A stretch of DNA of 64,000 bases from UBA2589 sp965223235 (GTDB lineage Bacteria > Gemmatimonadota > Gemmatimonadetes > Longimicrobiales > Gaopeijiaceae). The stretch is from NCBI GenBank assembly GCA_965223235.1, contig CBDCVV010000019.1:372001-436000 (forward strand). The letters run 5' to 3'. The notes below the pieces were generated by a model. It worked only from the letters and a program-made list of their open reading frames with translations. It was not told the DNA's origin and did no database searches. How positions within the stretch are numbered: position 1 is the stretch's first letter; each line of letters starts with the position of its first letter. The translations under genes were made by a program, and so were the position numbers. Positions 8,274-17,851 of this stretch are shown here, in pieces.

Positions 8274-10402
8274 GTCTGACCTTCCTCGTCCCCCTCTTCT
8301 TGGTCGGTCTCGCCGGAATCGTCGTCCCGATTGTGGTGCACCTCACGCGCCGACAGCGCCGCAACGTGGTGCACTTCCCATCGCTCATGTTCTTGCAACG
8401 GGTGCCCTACCAAGAGCGGCGGCGACGTCGGGTTCAACACTGGTTTCTCCTGAGCCTGCGGGCACTCGCACTCGCACTCGTAGCTGCCGCGTTCGCTCGC
8501 CCATTCTTCGACTCCAGCGACGCCGCATCGCTTGGCTCGTCGGGGCCCCGCGAAGTCGTCGTACTGGTCGACCAGTCGTACAGCATGGCCGTCGGCGACC
8601 AGCTGTCGGCGGCGCGCGAAGAAGCTGAGCGGATCTTCGCAGATCTGGGTCCATTGGACCGGGCCTCGGTCGTCGCGTTCTCCCGCGAGGTCAACGTCGT
8701 GGCTCGCTCGACGACGGACCCGGCGAGGCTTCGCACAGCCCTCGATACGCTCCGGGTCTCTTCTGGAGCGACGCGGTACGGACCTGCGCTGAAAGTCGCC
8801 CAAACGATTCTCGAGGAGTCCACCCTGCCTCGAGGCGAGGTCTACGTTCTGAGCGATTTCCAACGGAACGGCTGGAGAGGCGACGAAGGCGTTCGGCTCC
8901 CGACCGGTTCGACGGTTGTGCCCGTCTCCACCCGGCCTGGCGGAGGCGTCGAGAACATTCTGGTGGCCGGGGTGTCGCTGCCAAGGCAGGTCGTGGATGG
9001 ACGCGAGCGGGTAACCCCGTCCGCCCGGATCGTACGTCAGGGCGGTACTGGTCCAACGACTGTGTCGGTTGGTCTCGACGTGGACGGACAGGAGCTACAG
9101 ACGCGTGAGGTGACGCTCGACGGAGACGGTGCCACGGCAGTGACCTTCCAGCCCTTCACGCTCTCGCAGCCTCATACGACAGGCTCGATTCGGGTGCCCG
9201 ACGACCTTCTCCCAGCCGACGACGTGCACCACTTCGTCCTATCGCCCGGTACGGCGATGGGCGTGCTCGTCCTCGAGTCGCCAAACGCTCGCCGAGATGC
9301 TTCGCTCTACCTGCGTGGGGCGCTCGACATCTCGGAAGACCGGCGCTTCGCTCCCCGGCTTCGACGAGCTTCGACTTTGAGAGGTGAGGATCTTGTGGGC
9401 GTCGGGGCAGTCTTCATTAACGACGCCCAGATCGACGGCGGATCAGCGGAGCGGCTCCGCTCATTCGTCGAAGGAGGGGGCGGAGCCCTCGTCGCGCTCG
9501 GGAGCAGCGGGGCGTGGCCCGCGTCTGCAGCCGACATGATTCCTGGCACGATCGGCTCGGTTCAGGATCGCATCCGCGGAGGTGGCAGCCGTCTCGGGTA
9601 TCTCGACTATGACCATCCGGTCTTCGAGGTGTTCGCCGGTCCTCGTAGCGGCGACTTCACGGGTGCACGCTTCTACCGGGTTCGAGCGTTTCAGCCGTCG
9701 GACAGCGCCACTATTGTCGCCCGCTTCGACGATGGATCCGTCGCCCTCGCCGAGTTGAGGATCGGTCGAGGGCGCGTCTTGGTGTGGACGTCGACCCTCG
9801 ACTCCTTCTGGAACGACTTGGCGCTACAGCCTGTTTACCTGCCTTTTGTTCATCGACTCGCTGAGTACCTGGGTGGCAGAGCCGAGTCATCTCCATGGTT
9901 CGAGACGGGTCAGGTCGTAGACCTCGCGGACCCGAGTGCCCTTCTCGCCGCAGGTCTGGTCTCGGCGGAAGCGGCCGGGCTCGCTGAAGGGCGAGACCAG
10001 GTCGCGTTGGGACCCTCCGGCCAAAGCATCGACCTCCCCTCGGGAGAGGGGCCGAGGTATCTACCGCTCACCGACCGTGGCTTCTACACCGTCCGTGAGC
10101 CTGGCTCGACTCCAGACCGCCCCTTTGTGATGGCAGTCAACGTACAGCTGGAGGAATCGGACCTAAGGGGTATCGACCCGGACGAGCTCGCACTTCAGAT
10201 CGAGGCGCCGGCGGTCGACGAAAATGCTGCCGTCGCGTTCACAGCCGACGCCGCTGAATTACAGCGCGAAGATCAGGAACGGCGGCAGCAGTTCTGGAGA
10301 TGGATTTTATTCGCGGCGCTCGGTCTCTTCGTGGCAGAGACGGCGATATCGAACATGGTGTCACGTAAGAGCTCGGGAGCTGTGCCGGCAGCTACGAGTT
10401 AG
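8270..10402 (+). CDS. BatA-like VWA membrane protein (module A)
   Basis: 710 residues. The N-terminus is the BatA anchor: helix 1 (about 5-23), a short basic loop TRRQRRN, and helix 2 (about 60-78). A VWA domain follows with an intact MIDAS triad DQSYS (D101, S103, S105). Behind it is a long extracytoplasmic region with a second amidotransferase-like fold (about 340-560), and a final transmembrane helix (about 675-697). Family length for plain BatA is about 300-330 residues; this is the long form found with DUF4159/DUF4175 clusters. The start is fixed by the ATGA overlap with the DUF58 gene. Confidence 0.85.
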   Translation: MSLTFLVPLFLVGLAGIVVPIVVHLTRRQRRNVVHFPSLMFLQRVPYQERRRRRVQHWFLLSLRALALALVAAAFARPFFDSSDAASLGSSGPREVVVLVDQSYSMAVGDQLSAAREEAERIFADLGPLDRASVVAFSREVNVVARSTTDPARLRTALDTLRVSSGATRYGPALKVAQTILEESTLPRGEVYVLSDFQRNGWRGDEGVRLPTGSTVVPVSTRPGGGVENILVAGVSLPRQVVDGRERVTPSARIVRQGGTGPTTVSVGLDVDGQELQTREVTLDGDGATAVTFQPFTLSQPHTTGSIRVPDDLLPADDVHHFVLSPGTAMGVLVLESPNARRDASLYLRGALDISEDRRFAPRLRRASTLRGEDLVGVGAVFINDAQIDGGSAERLRSFVEGGGGALVALGSSGAWPASAADMIPGTIGSVQDRIRGGGSRLGYLDYDHPVFEVFAGPRSGDFTGARFYRVRAFQPSDSATIVARFDDGSVALAELRIGRGRVLVWTSTLDSFWNDLALQPVYLPFVHRLAEYLGGRAESSPWFETGQVVDLADPSALLAAGLVSAEAAGLAEGRDQVALGPSGQSIDLPSGEGPRYLPLTDRGFYTVREPGSTPDRPFVMAVNVQLEESDLRGIDPDELALQIEAPAVDENAAVAFTADAAELQREDQERRQQFWRWILFAALGLFVAETAISNMVSRKSSGAVPAATS

Positions 10403-10469
10403 GACGGTGTGGCGATGGCGGGTGGGGTGGTTCAAGACATAGCTTGGGTAGACGGATCGGGAGAGGGCG

Positions 10470-13400
10470 ATGAAGCAGTCAGAGCGTAGGCAGGCGAACG
10501 ACCGCGTACTCGACGTAGTCCGGGGTGTCCGCTGGCGATGGCGAGGGCGGCTCGCGCTCCGTGGCCTGGTCCAAACGATCGCCGTATCCGGCTTCGTGCT
10601 CTTCGTATCTGCCATCGTGTTGGAGCGTATGCGCTTCGACCCAGGGGCGGTCGTCTGGCTGCGAGTCGCCACGTGGTCCGCCATCGTGGCGAGCGGCCTC
10701 TTTTTCTTGGTTCGGCCTCTACTCCGCCGCGTCACGGACGCTCAGGTCGCGCTTTACCTCGAGGAGCACGAGCCGTCCTTGGAGCACGCTGTGACGTCCG
10801 TGCTCGACGAAGGATCACGATCTGCATCCCCTGCTCTGACGGACCGAGTCAGGCAGATCGCGTTGGAGAAGGCGCGCGCGGTGAATTACGGGCGTAGAGT
10901 CGAGCAGAGCGGGCTGTACCGCTTTGCGGGGACACTGACTGCCTTGGTCGTCCTGGCTGTGGGGGTGGTCTCCCTCGGACCCACCCACCTCCGGCATGGA
11001 CTGTCGGCTCTCTTGTTCCCCACGCGGGACGCCGCCGCAGTTAACCCATATGCGGTATCGGTGAGCCCCGGGGACATTACGATCGCTCGGGGCACCGACC
11101 TCATGGTCACCGCCGCCCTCACGGGCTTCGACGCGGCCGACGCCTCGATCTTCACCAAGTCAGAGACGGAGCAGTCGTTTCAACGACTGAGTATGCTACG
11201 AGGGCTCGAAGGAGGTTTCGAGGTCCTGCTGTTGAGCATTCCGGAGGCGACCGAGTACTTCGTAGAGTCGAATGGGATCCGCTCGCCTACCTATGAAGTC
11301 GGTGTGGCCGATCTTCCGTATGTAGACCGACTCGACCTCACCTACTACTTCCCGAGCTACACTGGGTTGGAGCCCCGCGTCGTCGAGAACGGGGGAGACG
11401 TGGCCGCACTGCCGGGGACGGTGGTCGAGCTGACGATCGAACCGACCGTCGCCGCTCCGGCCGGTCGCCTTCTCCTCGACGGGGAGCCGGTAGAGGACTT
11501 TACCGCCGACGCGGAAGGTCGCCTCACGGTCCAGTTCACCGTAGGGGACCAAGACTTCTACTCTCTGGAACTCGCCCGCTCCGACAACGGTGAGCTCGTC
11601 AACGCGTCGCCCGAGTATCGGATCGACATTCTCAACGACCTTCCGCCAACCATCCGGTTCGACCGGCCAGGCCGGGACACGCCCGCGTCGGCGATCGAAG
11701 AGGTCTACCTCGAGATGTCCGCGGCGGACGACTACGGCATCGGTCGGGTCGACTTCGTCTACTCGGTCAATGGAGGAGCAGAGGACACGGTGCGTGTCTT
11801 CCGCGGGTCCGGGAGCCCGCTCCCAGACGTCTCGGTGGGCCACACCCTCTATCTAGAGGAATGGCCGCTCGAAGTCGGGGACCTCGTTTCATACTACGCC
11901 ATCGCTAGGGACAACCGATCCGGGGCCGCTGGGACCGTCACAAGCGACATCTACTTTCTGAGCATCCGGCCATTTGAGCGAGACTACTTCTCCGCGGACC
12001 AGCAGGGTGGCGGCGGCGGTGGTGGCGGCGGCGGAGCCGAGACCGCGCTCTCCGACACCGAACGGCAGATCATCGCGGCCACCTTCAACCTCATCCGGCA
12101 GTCGGACAGCTACGGGGCGACTGAGTTGGGCGAGAACACCAATAGCGTGGCCCTCGCACAGGCTCGACTACGCGACCAGGTGGGCACGCTGCTTCAAAGG
12201 ATGCAGAATCGTGGTCTGACGGAGAGCGACGCCGGCTTCCGGGACGTCTCCGCGATCCTCCCGCGGGCTGACTCCGCGATGGCGCGGGCACAGGAACTGC
12301 TCGAACAGGGTGAACTCCGTGAGGCTCTCGGTCCCGAGCAGGAAGCGCTCCGCTACCTCCAACAGGCGGAGGAGACGTACGAGCGGTACGTGACGATGCA
12401 GCAAGAGCAGCAAGGTGGCGGCGGCGGTGGGGGGAACCAAGCCGCCGAGGATCTTGCGGATCTCTTCGAGTTGGAACTCGACAAGCTCGAGAACCAATAC
12501 GAAACCGTGCAGCGAGGGGAGCAGCAGCAAGCCGACAACCAAGTCGACGAGCTGATGGAGGAGCTCCGCGAGCTCGCTCGACGACAGGAGCAGCAGGCTG
12601 AACGGCAACGCCGGGCCGCTCAGAACCAGAACGCAGCTGGCGGAAACGGTGAGGCGCAGCGAGAGCTAGCCGATCAGACGGAAGAAGCCGCTCGACAGCT
12701 GCAACGACTGGCTCAGGAGACCAATGACCCTGAGATGCAGCAAACGGCTCGCGACCTCCAGCAGGCCGCAGATGCCATGCGCCGCTCGGCATCTTCGAGT
12801 GGAACGCAGTCTTCGGCCGAAGCTAGCTCGGCATTGCGTCGACTCGAGGATGCCCGGCGGGCCCTTCAAGGCGCCCAATCGGACCGCGCGCAACGGGACG
12901 CAGAAGAGGCGATCTCCCAGGTAGAGGAGCTCCAGCAGCAACAGCGGGAAATGCAGCGCGCCGTCCGTGAGCTCCCTGCGACTCAGAGCCAAGAAAGGGA
13001 CAGCGAGGTTCGTCGACTCCAGGAGCGTAAGGAGCAGATGACCGACGCGGTGAGGAACTTGGAGGAGAGCCTCGACGCGGGTGCCCGGGCAAGCCAAGGG
13101 GCTAATTCCGAGGCGGCCAGAGAACTGCAAGAGGCCGCCAAGCTCATTCGCGAGAGCAAGATCAAGGAAAAGCTCCAGTACACTCGCGGCACCATCCAAG
13201 AGTGGCTGCCAGAGTCCGCCGTCACGATGGAGTTACAGCTGGAGGGGGATCTCCAAGCTCTTCGGGACCAGTTGGAGCGGGCACGAGAAGCTGCTTCCTC
13301 GGCCGGCCCCAACCCCGCGCGTGAAGCTCTCGAAGACACGCGCAATCTCGTGCGGGGGATGGAGGCGATGGAGCGTCGGCTGAACGAGCCCGGACCCGGG

Positions 13401-14072
13401 CCGGATGAAGGCCAAGAGGGCGCCCAAAGCCAGCAAGGCGAAGGACAGTCACAAGGCGAGCCTGGTTCTGACGGTCAGCAAGGCGAGGAGGGTGCCGACG
13501 GCCAGCAGGGCGAGGGCCAGCAGGGCGAGGGCCCGCAGGGGCAAGAGGGTTCGCAGGGCCAGCAAGGTGAGGGCCAGGGCCAGCAAGGTCAGGGTCAGCA
13601 AGGATCGGGGAACCGTGGCCAGGCGAATGGCCAGCCTGGGGGTTGGGCTGGAGAGTACTCGGCCGGATCGCCTGACGGCGGGGCTGCCCGGGGTGCTCGT
13701 CGCTCTTTCTCCGAGGAGGAGATTCGCCAGTTCCAGAGTGAGTTCCGGAACCGCATCGACCAAGTGGGCGAGTTGCGCGAGGAGTTGCGATCCGAGGGCT
13801 ACGATGTCGGAGAGCTCGACGAAGCTCTGGAAACCATGCGGCTCTTCGAAGACGACGAGCTCTTCGCGGACCCTGAGGAGCTCGCGGCCCGACACGCCGA
13901 CATGCTGACGAACCTGAAGCGCATGGAGTTCGTCTTGCGCCGGGACGTGGAGGGTGAGGCGGGTCGCGGGGCGACACTTACCGGGGCCGACGAAGTACCC
14001 GACGGATACCGTCGGCTCGTCGAAGAGTACTATCGCTCACTGGCGCGCGGGGGCACGTCGGGGCGCCGATAG
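10470..14072 (+). CDS. DUF4175-family large membrane protein
   Basis: 1,200 residues, ATG with GGGAGAGGG just upstream. Two or three transmembrane helices are in the first 175 residues (about 32-50, 62-82, 150-168). Beta-rich extracytoplasmic domains follow to about residue 505. A run of ten glycines (12006-12035) marks the hinge to the helical half. That half is very rich in Gln, Glu, Arg and Ala, with strong coiled-coil character (about 520-960). It is followed by a Gly/Gln-rich tract (about 975-1060) and a short folded tail. This layout fits DUF4175 proteins, which are found next to MoxR/BatA genes. It is probably a long envelope-spanning rod; its function is unknown. Confidence 0.8.
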   Translation: MKQSERRQANDRVLDVVRGVRWRWRGRLALRGLVQTIAVSGFVLFVSAIVLERMRFDPGAVVWLRVATWSAIVASGLFFLVRPLLRRVTDAQVALYLEEHEPSLEHAVTSVLDEGSRSASPALTDRVRQIALEKARAVNYGRRVEQSGLYRFAGTLTALVVLAVGVVSLGPTHLRHGLSALLFPTRDAAAVNPYAVSVSPGDITIARGTDLMVTAALTGFDAADASIFTKSETEQSFQRLSMLRGLEGGFEVLLLSIPEATEYFVESNGIRSPTYEVGVADLPYVDRLDLTYYFPSYTGLEPRVVENGGDVAALPGTVVELTIEPTVAAPAGRLLLDGEPVEDFTADAEGRLTVQFTVGDQDFYSLELARSDNGELVNASPEYRIDILNDLPPTIRFDRPGRDTPASAIEEVYLEMSAADDYGIGRVDFVYSVNGGAEDTVRVFRGSGSPLPDVSVGHTLYLEEWPLEVGDLVSYYAIARDNRSGAAGTVTSDIYFLSIRPFERDYFSADQQGGGGGGGGGGAETALSDTERQIIAATFNLIRQSDSYGATELGENTNSVALAQARLRDQVGTLLQRMQNRGLTESDAGFRDVSAILPRADSAMARAQELLEQGELREALGPEQEALRYLQQAEETYERYVTMQQEQQGGGGGGGNQAAEDLADLFELELDKLENQYETVQRGEQQQADNQVDELMEELRELARRQEQQAERQRRAAQNQNAAGGNGEAQRELADQTEEAARQLQRLAQETNDPEMQQTARDLQQAADAMRRSASSSGTQSSAEASSALRRLEDARRALQGAQSDRAQRDAEEAISQVEELQQQQREMQRAVRELPATQSQERDSEVRRLQERKEQMTDAVRNLEESLDAGARASQGANSEAARELQEAAKLIRESKIKEKLQYTRGTIQEWLPESAVTMELQLEGDLQALRDQLERAREAASSAGPNPAREALEDTRNLVRGMEAMERRLNEPGPGPDEGQEGAQSQQGEGQSQGEPGSDGQQGEEGADGQQGEGQQGEGPQGQEGSQGQQGEGQGQQGQGQQGSGNRGQANGQPGGWAGEYSAGSPDGGAARGARRSFSEEEIRQFQSEFRNRIDQVGELREELRSEGYDVGELDEALETMRLFEDDELFADPEELAARHADMLTNLKRMEFVLRRDVEGEAGRGATLTGADEVPDGYRRLVEEYYRSLARGGTSGRR
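13405..13650 (+). repeat. Gly/Gln-rich low-complexity repeat inside the DUF4175 gene
   Basis: Short units based on QQGEG and QGQQG are repeated imperfectly about fifteen times, with Gly at every second or third position. At DNA level this gives many copies of cagcaaggc or cagggcgag variants. It is coding, in frame, with no insertion or stop. Such tracts vary in length between strains and are prone to assembly error. Confidence 0.85.
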
Positions 14073-14133
14073 CTCCGCACGGGCGACCGCCGATCAAGCA
14101 GCCATCACCGGAGCCACGTCGTCAATCGACCTC

Positions 14134-14153
14134 TTGACAAAATATATTGTCAA
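14134..14153. promoter_or_regulatory. Perfect palindrome upstream of the ArsR-type gene, likely operator
   Basis: TTGACAA and TTGTCAA form a perfect 7-bp inverted repeat around the AT-only spacer aatata, in otherwise GC-rich DNA. The left arm contains TTGACA, an exact -35 hexamer; TACAGT at 14154 could be a -10 but the spacing is short (14 bp). It lies 50 bp before the start of the winged-helix regulator gene, so autoregulation by that protein is the simplest reading. Confidence 0.6.
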
Positions 14154-14203
14154 TACAGTTTCCTCTTTCGAAGCTTGGTAAAGACAAACTCTGGAGACTC
14201 TAG

Positions 14204-14818
14204 TTGGCCGCTCTAGCCATCCTCAACGACCCGGATCAAACGGCCACTGTGCTCCATCCAGTGCGTCGCCAGGTGTTGAGTGCGCTCACGGCTCCAGGGT
14301 CGGCAACGACGGTGGGTGAAGCGCTCGGCCTCCCGCGACAGAAGGTGAATTACCACCTTCGCGCACTCGAGAGTGCCGGACTCGTCGAGCACGTAGAGGA
14401 CCGGCGCAAGGGGAACTGTACGGAACGAGTGGTCCAGGCGACCGCCCGCCACTACTTGATCGCCCCTTCGGTCCTCGGTGGTCTGGAGCCCGCTCCTGAC
14501 GAGGTCGCGGACCAGCTCTCGGCGGACCACCTGGCTGCGATGGCGGGCCGCACGGTATCAGAGTTGGCCGAGCTCACCGCCGGCGCGAAGGCCGCCAAGA
14601 AGCGCCTACCGACCATCTCTTTGGAGACCGCAGTCCGCTTCGCTTCCCCTGCTGCATACGAAGCATTCACCGCGGCGCTCACCGAGCAGATCGCGACTCT
14701 AGTTTCGGAATATCACGACGACTCCGCTCCGGACGGCCGATGGTTCAGGGTCCTGGCGGGTGCACACCCCGCGCGGAGAAGCCGCGCTGATGAGGAGAAG
14801 ACCAATGACAGATCCTAA
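14204..14818 (+). CDS. ArsR/HTH_20-type winged-helix transcriptional regulator
   Basis: 204 residues. The TTG start at 14204 has GGAG seven bases upstream; no better start lies in frame. Residues 15-75 form a winged helix: an HPVRRQVLSAL entry helix, a recognition helix around LPRQKVNYHLRALESAGLV, and a wing with HVEDRRKGN. The remainder is helical and has no obvious metal-binding Cys pair, so a metal sensor is unlikely. Regulators of this type are commonly paired with SRPBCC (AHSA1) genes, and here the SRPBCC start overlaps the regulator's last codons. It probably represses its own three-gene operon through the palindrome at 14134. Confidence 0.85.
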   Translation: MAALAILNDPDQTATVLHPVRRQVLSALTAPGSATTVGEALGLPRQKVNYHLRALESAGLVEHVEDRRKGNCTERVVQATARHYLIAPSVLGGLEPAPDEVADQLSADHLAAMAGRTVSELAELTAGAKAAKKRLPTISLETAVRFASPAAYEAFTAALTEQIATLVSEYHDDSAPDGRWFRVLAGAHPARRSRADEEKTNDRS

Positions 14819-15617
14819 GACGCGATCGATCGAGATGGAGCGAGAGCTCGACGCTCCTCCCGAAGAGGTCTGGGAGCTCCTCACGACCAGCGAGGGGCTG
14901 AGGACGTGGTTCCCGATGGACGCACGCGTCGGGGAGAAGATCGGCGACGAGGTGTGGCTCTCTTGGGGTGAGGGGTGCGAGGGGGCCGCGCCGATCCACG
15001 TGAAGGACGATCACAAGCACTTCGGGTGGAGCGAGGAGCTCCTCTTGGGTTTCCCGGAGGAGTACGCCGATGGCGAAGAAGGTAGCCCCCGTGTCCTCGC
15101 CATCGATTTCTACCTCGAGGGGCGAGACGGAAAGACCGTTCTGCGGCTCGTACAGTCCGGACTCAGTGCCGACAGCCAGTGGGATGAGATGTACGATGCC
15201 ATGGTCGACGGCTGGACCTACTTCCTCTTCAACCTGGCCTGGTACTGCGCCAAGCACCGCGGTCGTCCCCGTCGAATGGTTTGGAAGCGGATCGCGACCG
15301 ACCTTTCAAGGGACGCTGTCTGGGAGCGACTCGTCCAAGCCGCGCTCGTGGGCGCTGCGGCCCCGGGCGGGGGAATGGCCATCGGCGACCAGACTTCCGT
15401 GACGCTCGACAGCGCTCGAGTCGCGGAAGTGGTATCCGTCCGCGAAGGCCACCACTTCGCTGCGACTCTTCCCGATCTCGACGACAGCGTCCTCTTCGTG
15501 GAGCTCGAGGGGAAGAATGTGGGCTTCTGGCTCAGCACCTACCGTGTCGACGAAGCGAAGGCGGCTCAGCTCCAAGCAGCCCTCGACCGGCGACTGGTGG
15601 GGGTGCTCGATGCATAG
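14805..15617 (+). CDS. SRPBCC (AHSA1-like) domain protein
   Basis: 270 residues. The ATG at 14805 is chosen because GAGGAGAAG precedes it at ideal distance; a longer in-frame start at 14760 lies inside the regulator gene. Residues 5-155 form an SRPBCC/START-like domain: an IEMERELDAPPEEVWELLT opening strand-helix, a LRTWFPMD segment, and a long closing helix about 125-150. The second half (about 165-270) resembles a degenerate second copy of the fold. These proteins have a hydrophobic ligand pocket; the ligand is not predictable. It is cytosolic and translationally linked to the regulator by a 14-base overlap. Confidence 0.8.
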   Translation: MTDPKTRSIEMERELDAPPEEVWELLTTSEGLRTWFPMDARVGEKIGDEVWLSWGEGCEGAAPIHVKDDHKHFGWSEELLLGFPEEYADGEEGSPRVLAIDFYLEGRDGKTVLRLVQSGLSADSQWDEMYDAMVDGWTYFLFNLAWYCAKHRGRPRRMVWKRIATDLSRDAVWERLVQAALVGAAAPGGGMAIGDQTSVTLDSARVAEVVSVREGHHFAATLPDLDDSVLFVELEGKNVGFWLSTYRVDEAKAAQLQAALDRRLVGVLDA

Positions 15618-16086
15618 TGGCGCCTTCCGCTCTGCGACCCTCGTCTCCGCCGCCCTCGTCTTGATCAGCGGGTGCACGAACGAGCTGGCGCCACCGGCGG
15701 ACTCTGAGATCCACGAGGCAGTAGACCGATTCTTCGCGGCGTACGAGGCCGGGGACGCGGACTCGGTGGCCACCTTCTTCACCGAGGACGCCGTCCTAAT
15801 GGCCCCAGGCTTGGCCGTCACAGGGAGAGACCGCATTCGTGAGCACACCGCAGGCGGCATGCAACTCGGTCGCTGGGTGCAATCGACCACGACGGAGTCG
15901 CTCGAGATGACTCATACTTTCGGCGTTCAGTCCGGTGGGTGGACCATGCATCTCGAGGCAACGGAATCGACCCCACCGGGGATGGGTGGAATGAGCGACT
16001 CCGGCAACTACATGATCCACTGGAGGCACGAAGACGGCCGCTGGCGAATCGCTCGGTACATCGCGAACCGGAATGCAGCACCGTGA
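15610..16086 (+). CDS. Lipoprotein with SnoaL/DUF4440-like domain
   Basis: 158 residues. The ATG overlaps the previous stop by eight bases. The N-terminus is a lipoprotein signal with lipobox LISGC (Cys22). The mature part has the small cone-shaped SnoaL/NTF2-like fold: helix AVDRFFAAYEAGDADSVATFFTEDAVLMAPG, then RIREH, and an antiparallel sheet ending DGRWRIARYIAN. Proteins of this type are often annotated DUF4440 and rarely have known function. It is third in the ArsR/SRPBCC operon. Confidence 0.75.
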   Translation: MHSGAFRSATLVSAALVLISGCTNELAPPADSEIHEAVDRFFAAYEAGDADSVATFFTEDAVLMAPGLAVTGRDRIREHTAGGMQLGRWVQSTTTESLEMTHTFGVQSGGWTMHLEATESTPPGMGGMSDSGNYMIHWRHEDGRWRIARYIANRNAAP

Positions 16087-16168
16087 TCGGCAGCGGGAGA
16101 CAACTCGACCGCGGATCGGGTTAGATTCTCGGCCCTGAGACCGAACCCCGTAACCGAATCGGACGCCG

Positions 16169-17851
16169 ATGTCTGGACCGCAGTTCATCTACCACATGCA
16201 CGGCCTCTCGAAGATCGTCCCCCCAAAGCGGGAGATCCTCAAGAACATCAACCTCTCGTTCTACCCGGGCGCGAAGATCGGCGTCGTCGGAGCCAACGGA
16301 TCTGGGAAGAGCTCGCTTCTCCGCATCATGGCTGGGCTCGACGCAGACTTCATTGGTGAGGCGTGGGCCGCAAAAGGCACTCGTATCGGGTATCTCCCGC
16401 AAGAGCCCGAACTCGATCCGGACCTCGACGTTCGAGGCAACGTGGAGCTCGCTGTCGCGCACACGAGGGGCCTGCTCCGCGACTTCGAAGAGGTCAATAT
16501 GGCGTTCGGCGAAGTGTCGAACGACGATGAGATGAACCGCCTCATCGAACGTCAAGCGAAGCTCCAAGACCAGATCGACGCGGCAGGTGCTTGGGAGCTG
16601 GACCGGCGTGTCGAGATCGCCATGGATGCGTTGCGGCTTCCTCCCGGTGATGCTGATGTGACCCACCTCTCGGGGGGTGAGAAGCGGCGGGTCGCACTAT
16701 GCCGGGTCCTACTCGAGCAGCCCGACATGCTTCTGTTGGATGAGCCGACCAACCACCTCGACGCAGAGTCGGTGGCGTGGCTGGAGCACCACCTTGCCGT
16801 GTTCCCCGGCACGATCGTGGCGATCACGCACGATCGGTACTTCTTGGACAACGTGGCCGAGTGGATCCTAGAACTTGATCGGGGGCAAGGCATTCCCTGG
16901 AAAGGCAACTACTCGTCGTGGCTTGAGCAGAAGCAGGAACGCCTCCGGCAAGAAGAGAAGTCCGCTTCGGCGCGTCAGAAGACGCTGGAACGTGAGCTGG
17001 AGTGGATTCGGATGTCCCCCAAGGCTCGCCACGCCAAGGGCCGCGCTCGGATCAACGCGTATGAAGAGCTCCTCGGCGCCGATGAACGTGAACAGATTCG
17101 CACGGCCGAAATCCTCATCCCCAAGGGTCCCCGCCTCGGGAATGTCGTCATTCAAGCCGAGGCGCTGCGAAAAGGCTTCGGAGAGCAGCTCCTTATCGAC
17201 GACCTGACCTTCGATGTTCCGCCAGGAGCCGTCGTTGGAATCATCGGAGGAAACGGTGCGGGAAAAACCACCCTCTTCCGGATGATCGTTGGAGACGAAT
17301 CTCCAGACAGTGGGTCGCTGGAGCTCGGACAGACGGTGGAACTCTCATATGTCGATCAGTCCCGCGCCGCGCTGGACGGGGACAAGTCGGTCTTCGAGGA
17401 AGTGAGCGGCGGCGCTGATGTTCTCCACTTCGGTCGCGCCGAGGTGAATCCGAGGGCGTACCTCTCCTGGTTCAACTTCCGAGGAGCCGATCAGCAAAAG
17501 AAGGTGGGCGTTCTCTCCGGCGGTGAGCGAAACCGGCTCCACCTCGCGAAGCTCCTCAAGTCCGGGGGCAACGTGATGTTGCTGGATGAACCGACGAACG
17601 ACCTGGATGTGGACACACTGCGCGCCCTCGAGAACGCGATCCTAGAGTATGCTGGCTGCGTGCTCGTGATCTCTCACGACCGATGGTTCCTGGACCGAGT
17701 TTGCACGCACATTCTCGCCTTCGAGGGCGACTCACGAGTCGTCTGGTATGAGGGGAACTACCAGGAGTACGAGGAAGACCGACGGAGCCGGTTGGGCGAC
17801 GCCGCGCTGCAACCCCAGCGAATCAAGTATCGGCCTCTGGTGAGGGACTGA
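16169..17851 (+). CDS. ettA: Energy-dependent translational throttle protein EttA (ABC-F)
   Basis: 560 residues, close to the usual 555. There are two ABC domains with no membrane segment: Walker A GANGSGKS and GGNGAGKT, signatures LSGGE in both halves, and Walker B strands LLLDEPTNHL and MLLDEPTND. The linker between them is charged and helical. The N-terminus (YHMHGLSKIVPPKREILKNI) and the ARHAKGRARINAYEELL linker motif are typical of EttA rather than Uup or YheS. EttA binds the ribosomal E site and gates translation according to ATP/ADP ratio. It appears monocistronic: the next gene has a candidate promoter overlapping this stop codon. Confidence 0.95.
   Translation: MSGPQFIYHMHGLSKIVPPKREILKNINLSFYPGAKIGVVGANGSGKSSLLRIMAGLDADFIGEAWAAKGTRIGYLPQEPELDPDLDVRGNVELAVAHTRGLLRDFEEVNMAFGEVSNDDEMNRLIERQAKLQDQIDAAGAWELDRRVEIAMDALRLPPGDADVTHLSGGEKRRVALCRVLLEQPDMLLLDEPTNHLDAESVAWLEHHLAVFPGTIVAITHDRYFLDNVAEWILELDRGQGIPWKGNYSSWLEQKQERLRQEEKSASARQKTLERELEWIRMSPKARHAKGRARINAYEELLGADEREQIRTAEILIPKGPRLGNVVIQAEALRKGFGEQLLIDDLTFDVPPGAVVGIIGGNGAGKTTLFRMIVGDESPDSGSLELGQTVELSYVDQSRAALDGDKSVFEEVSGGADVLHFGRAEVNPRAYLSWFNFRGADQQKKVGVLSGGERNRLHLAKLLKSGGNVMLLDEPTNDLDVDTLRALENAILEYAGCVLVISHDRWFLDRVCTHILAFEGDSRVVWYEGNYQEYEEDRRSRLGDAALQPQRIKYRPLVRD

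Noticed and set aside
13405..13650. CRISPR-like repeat array
   Set aside because: Units are short, imperfect and translate in frame to a Gly/Gln-rich protein tract; no spacers.
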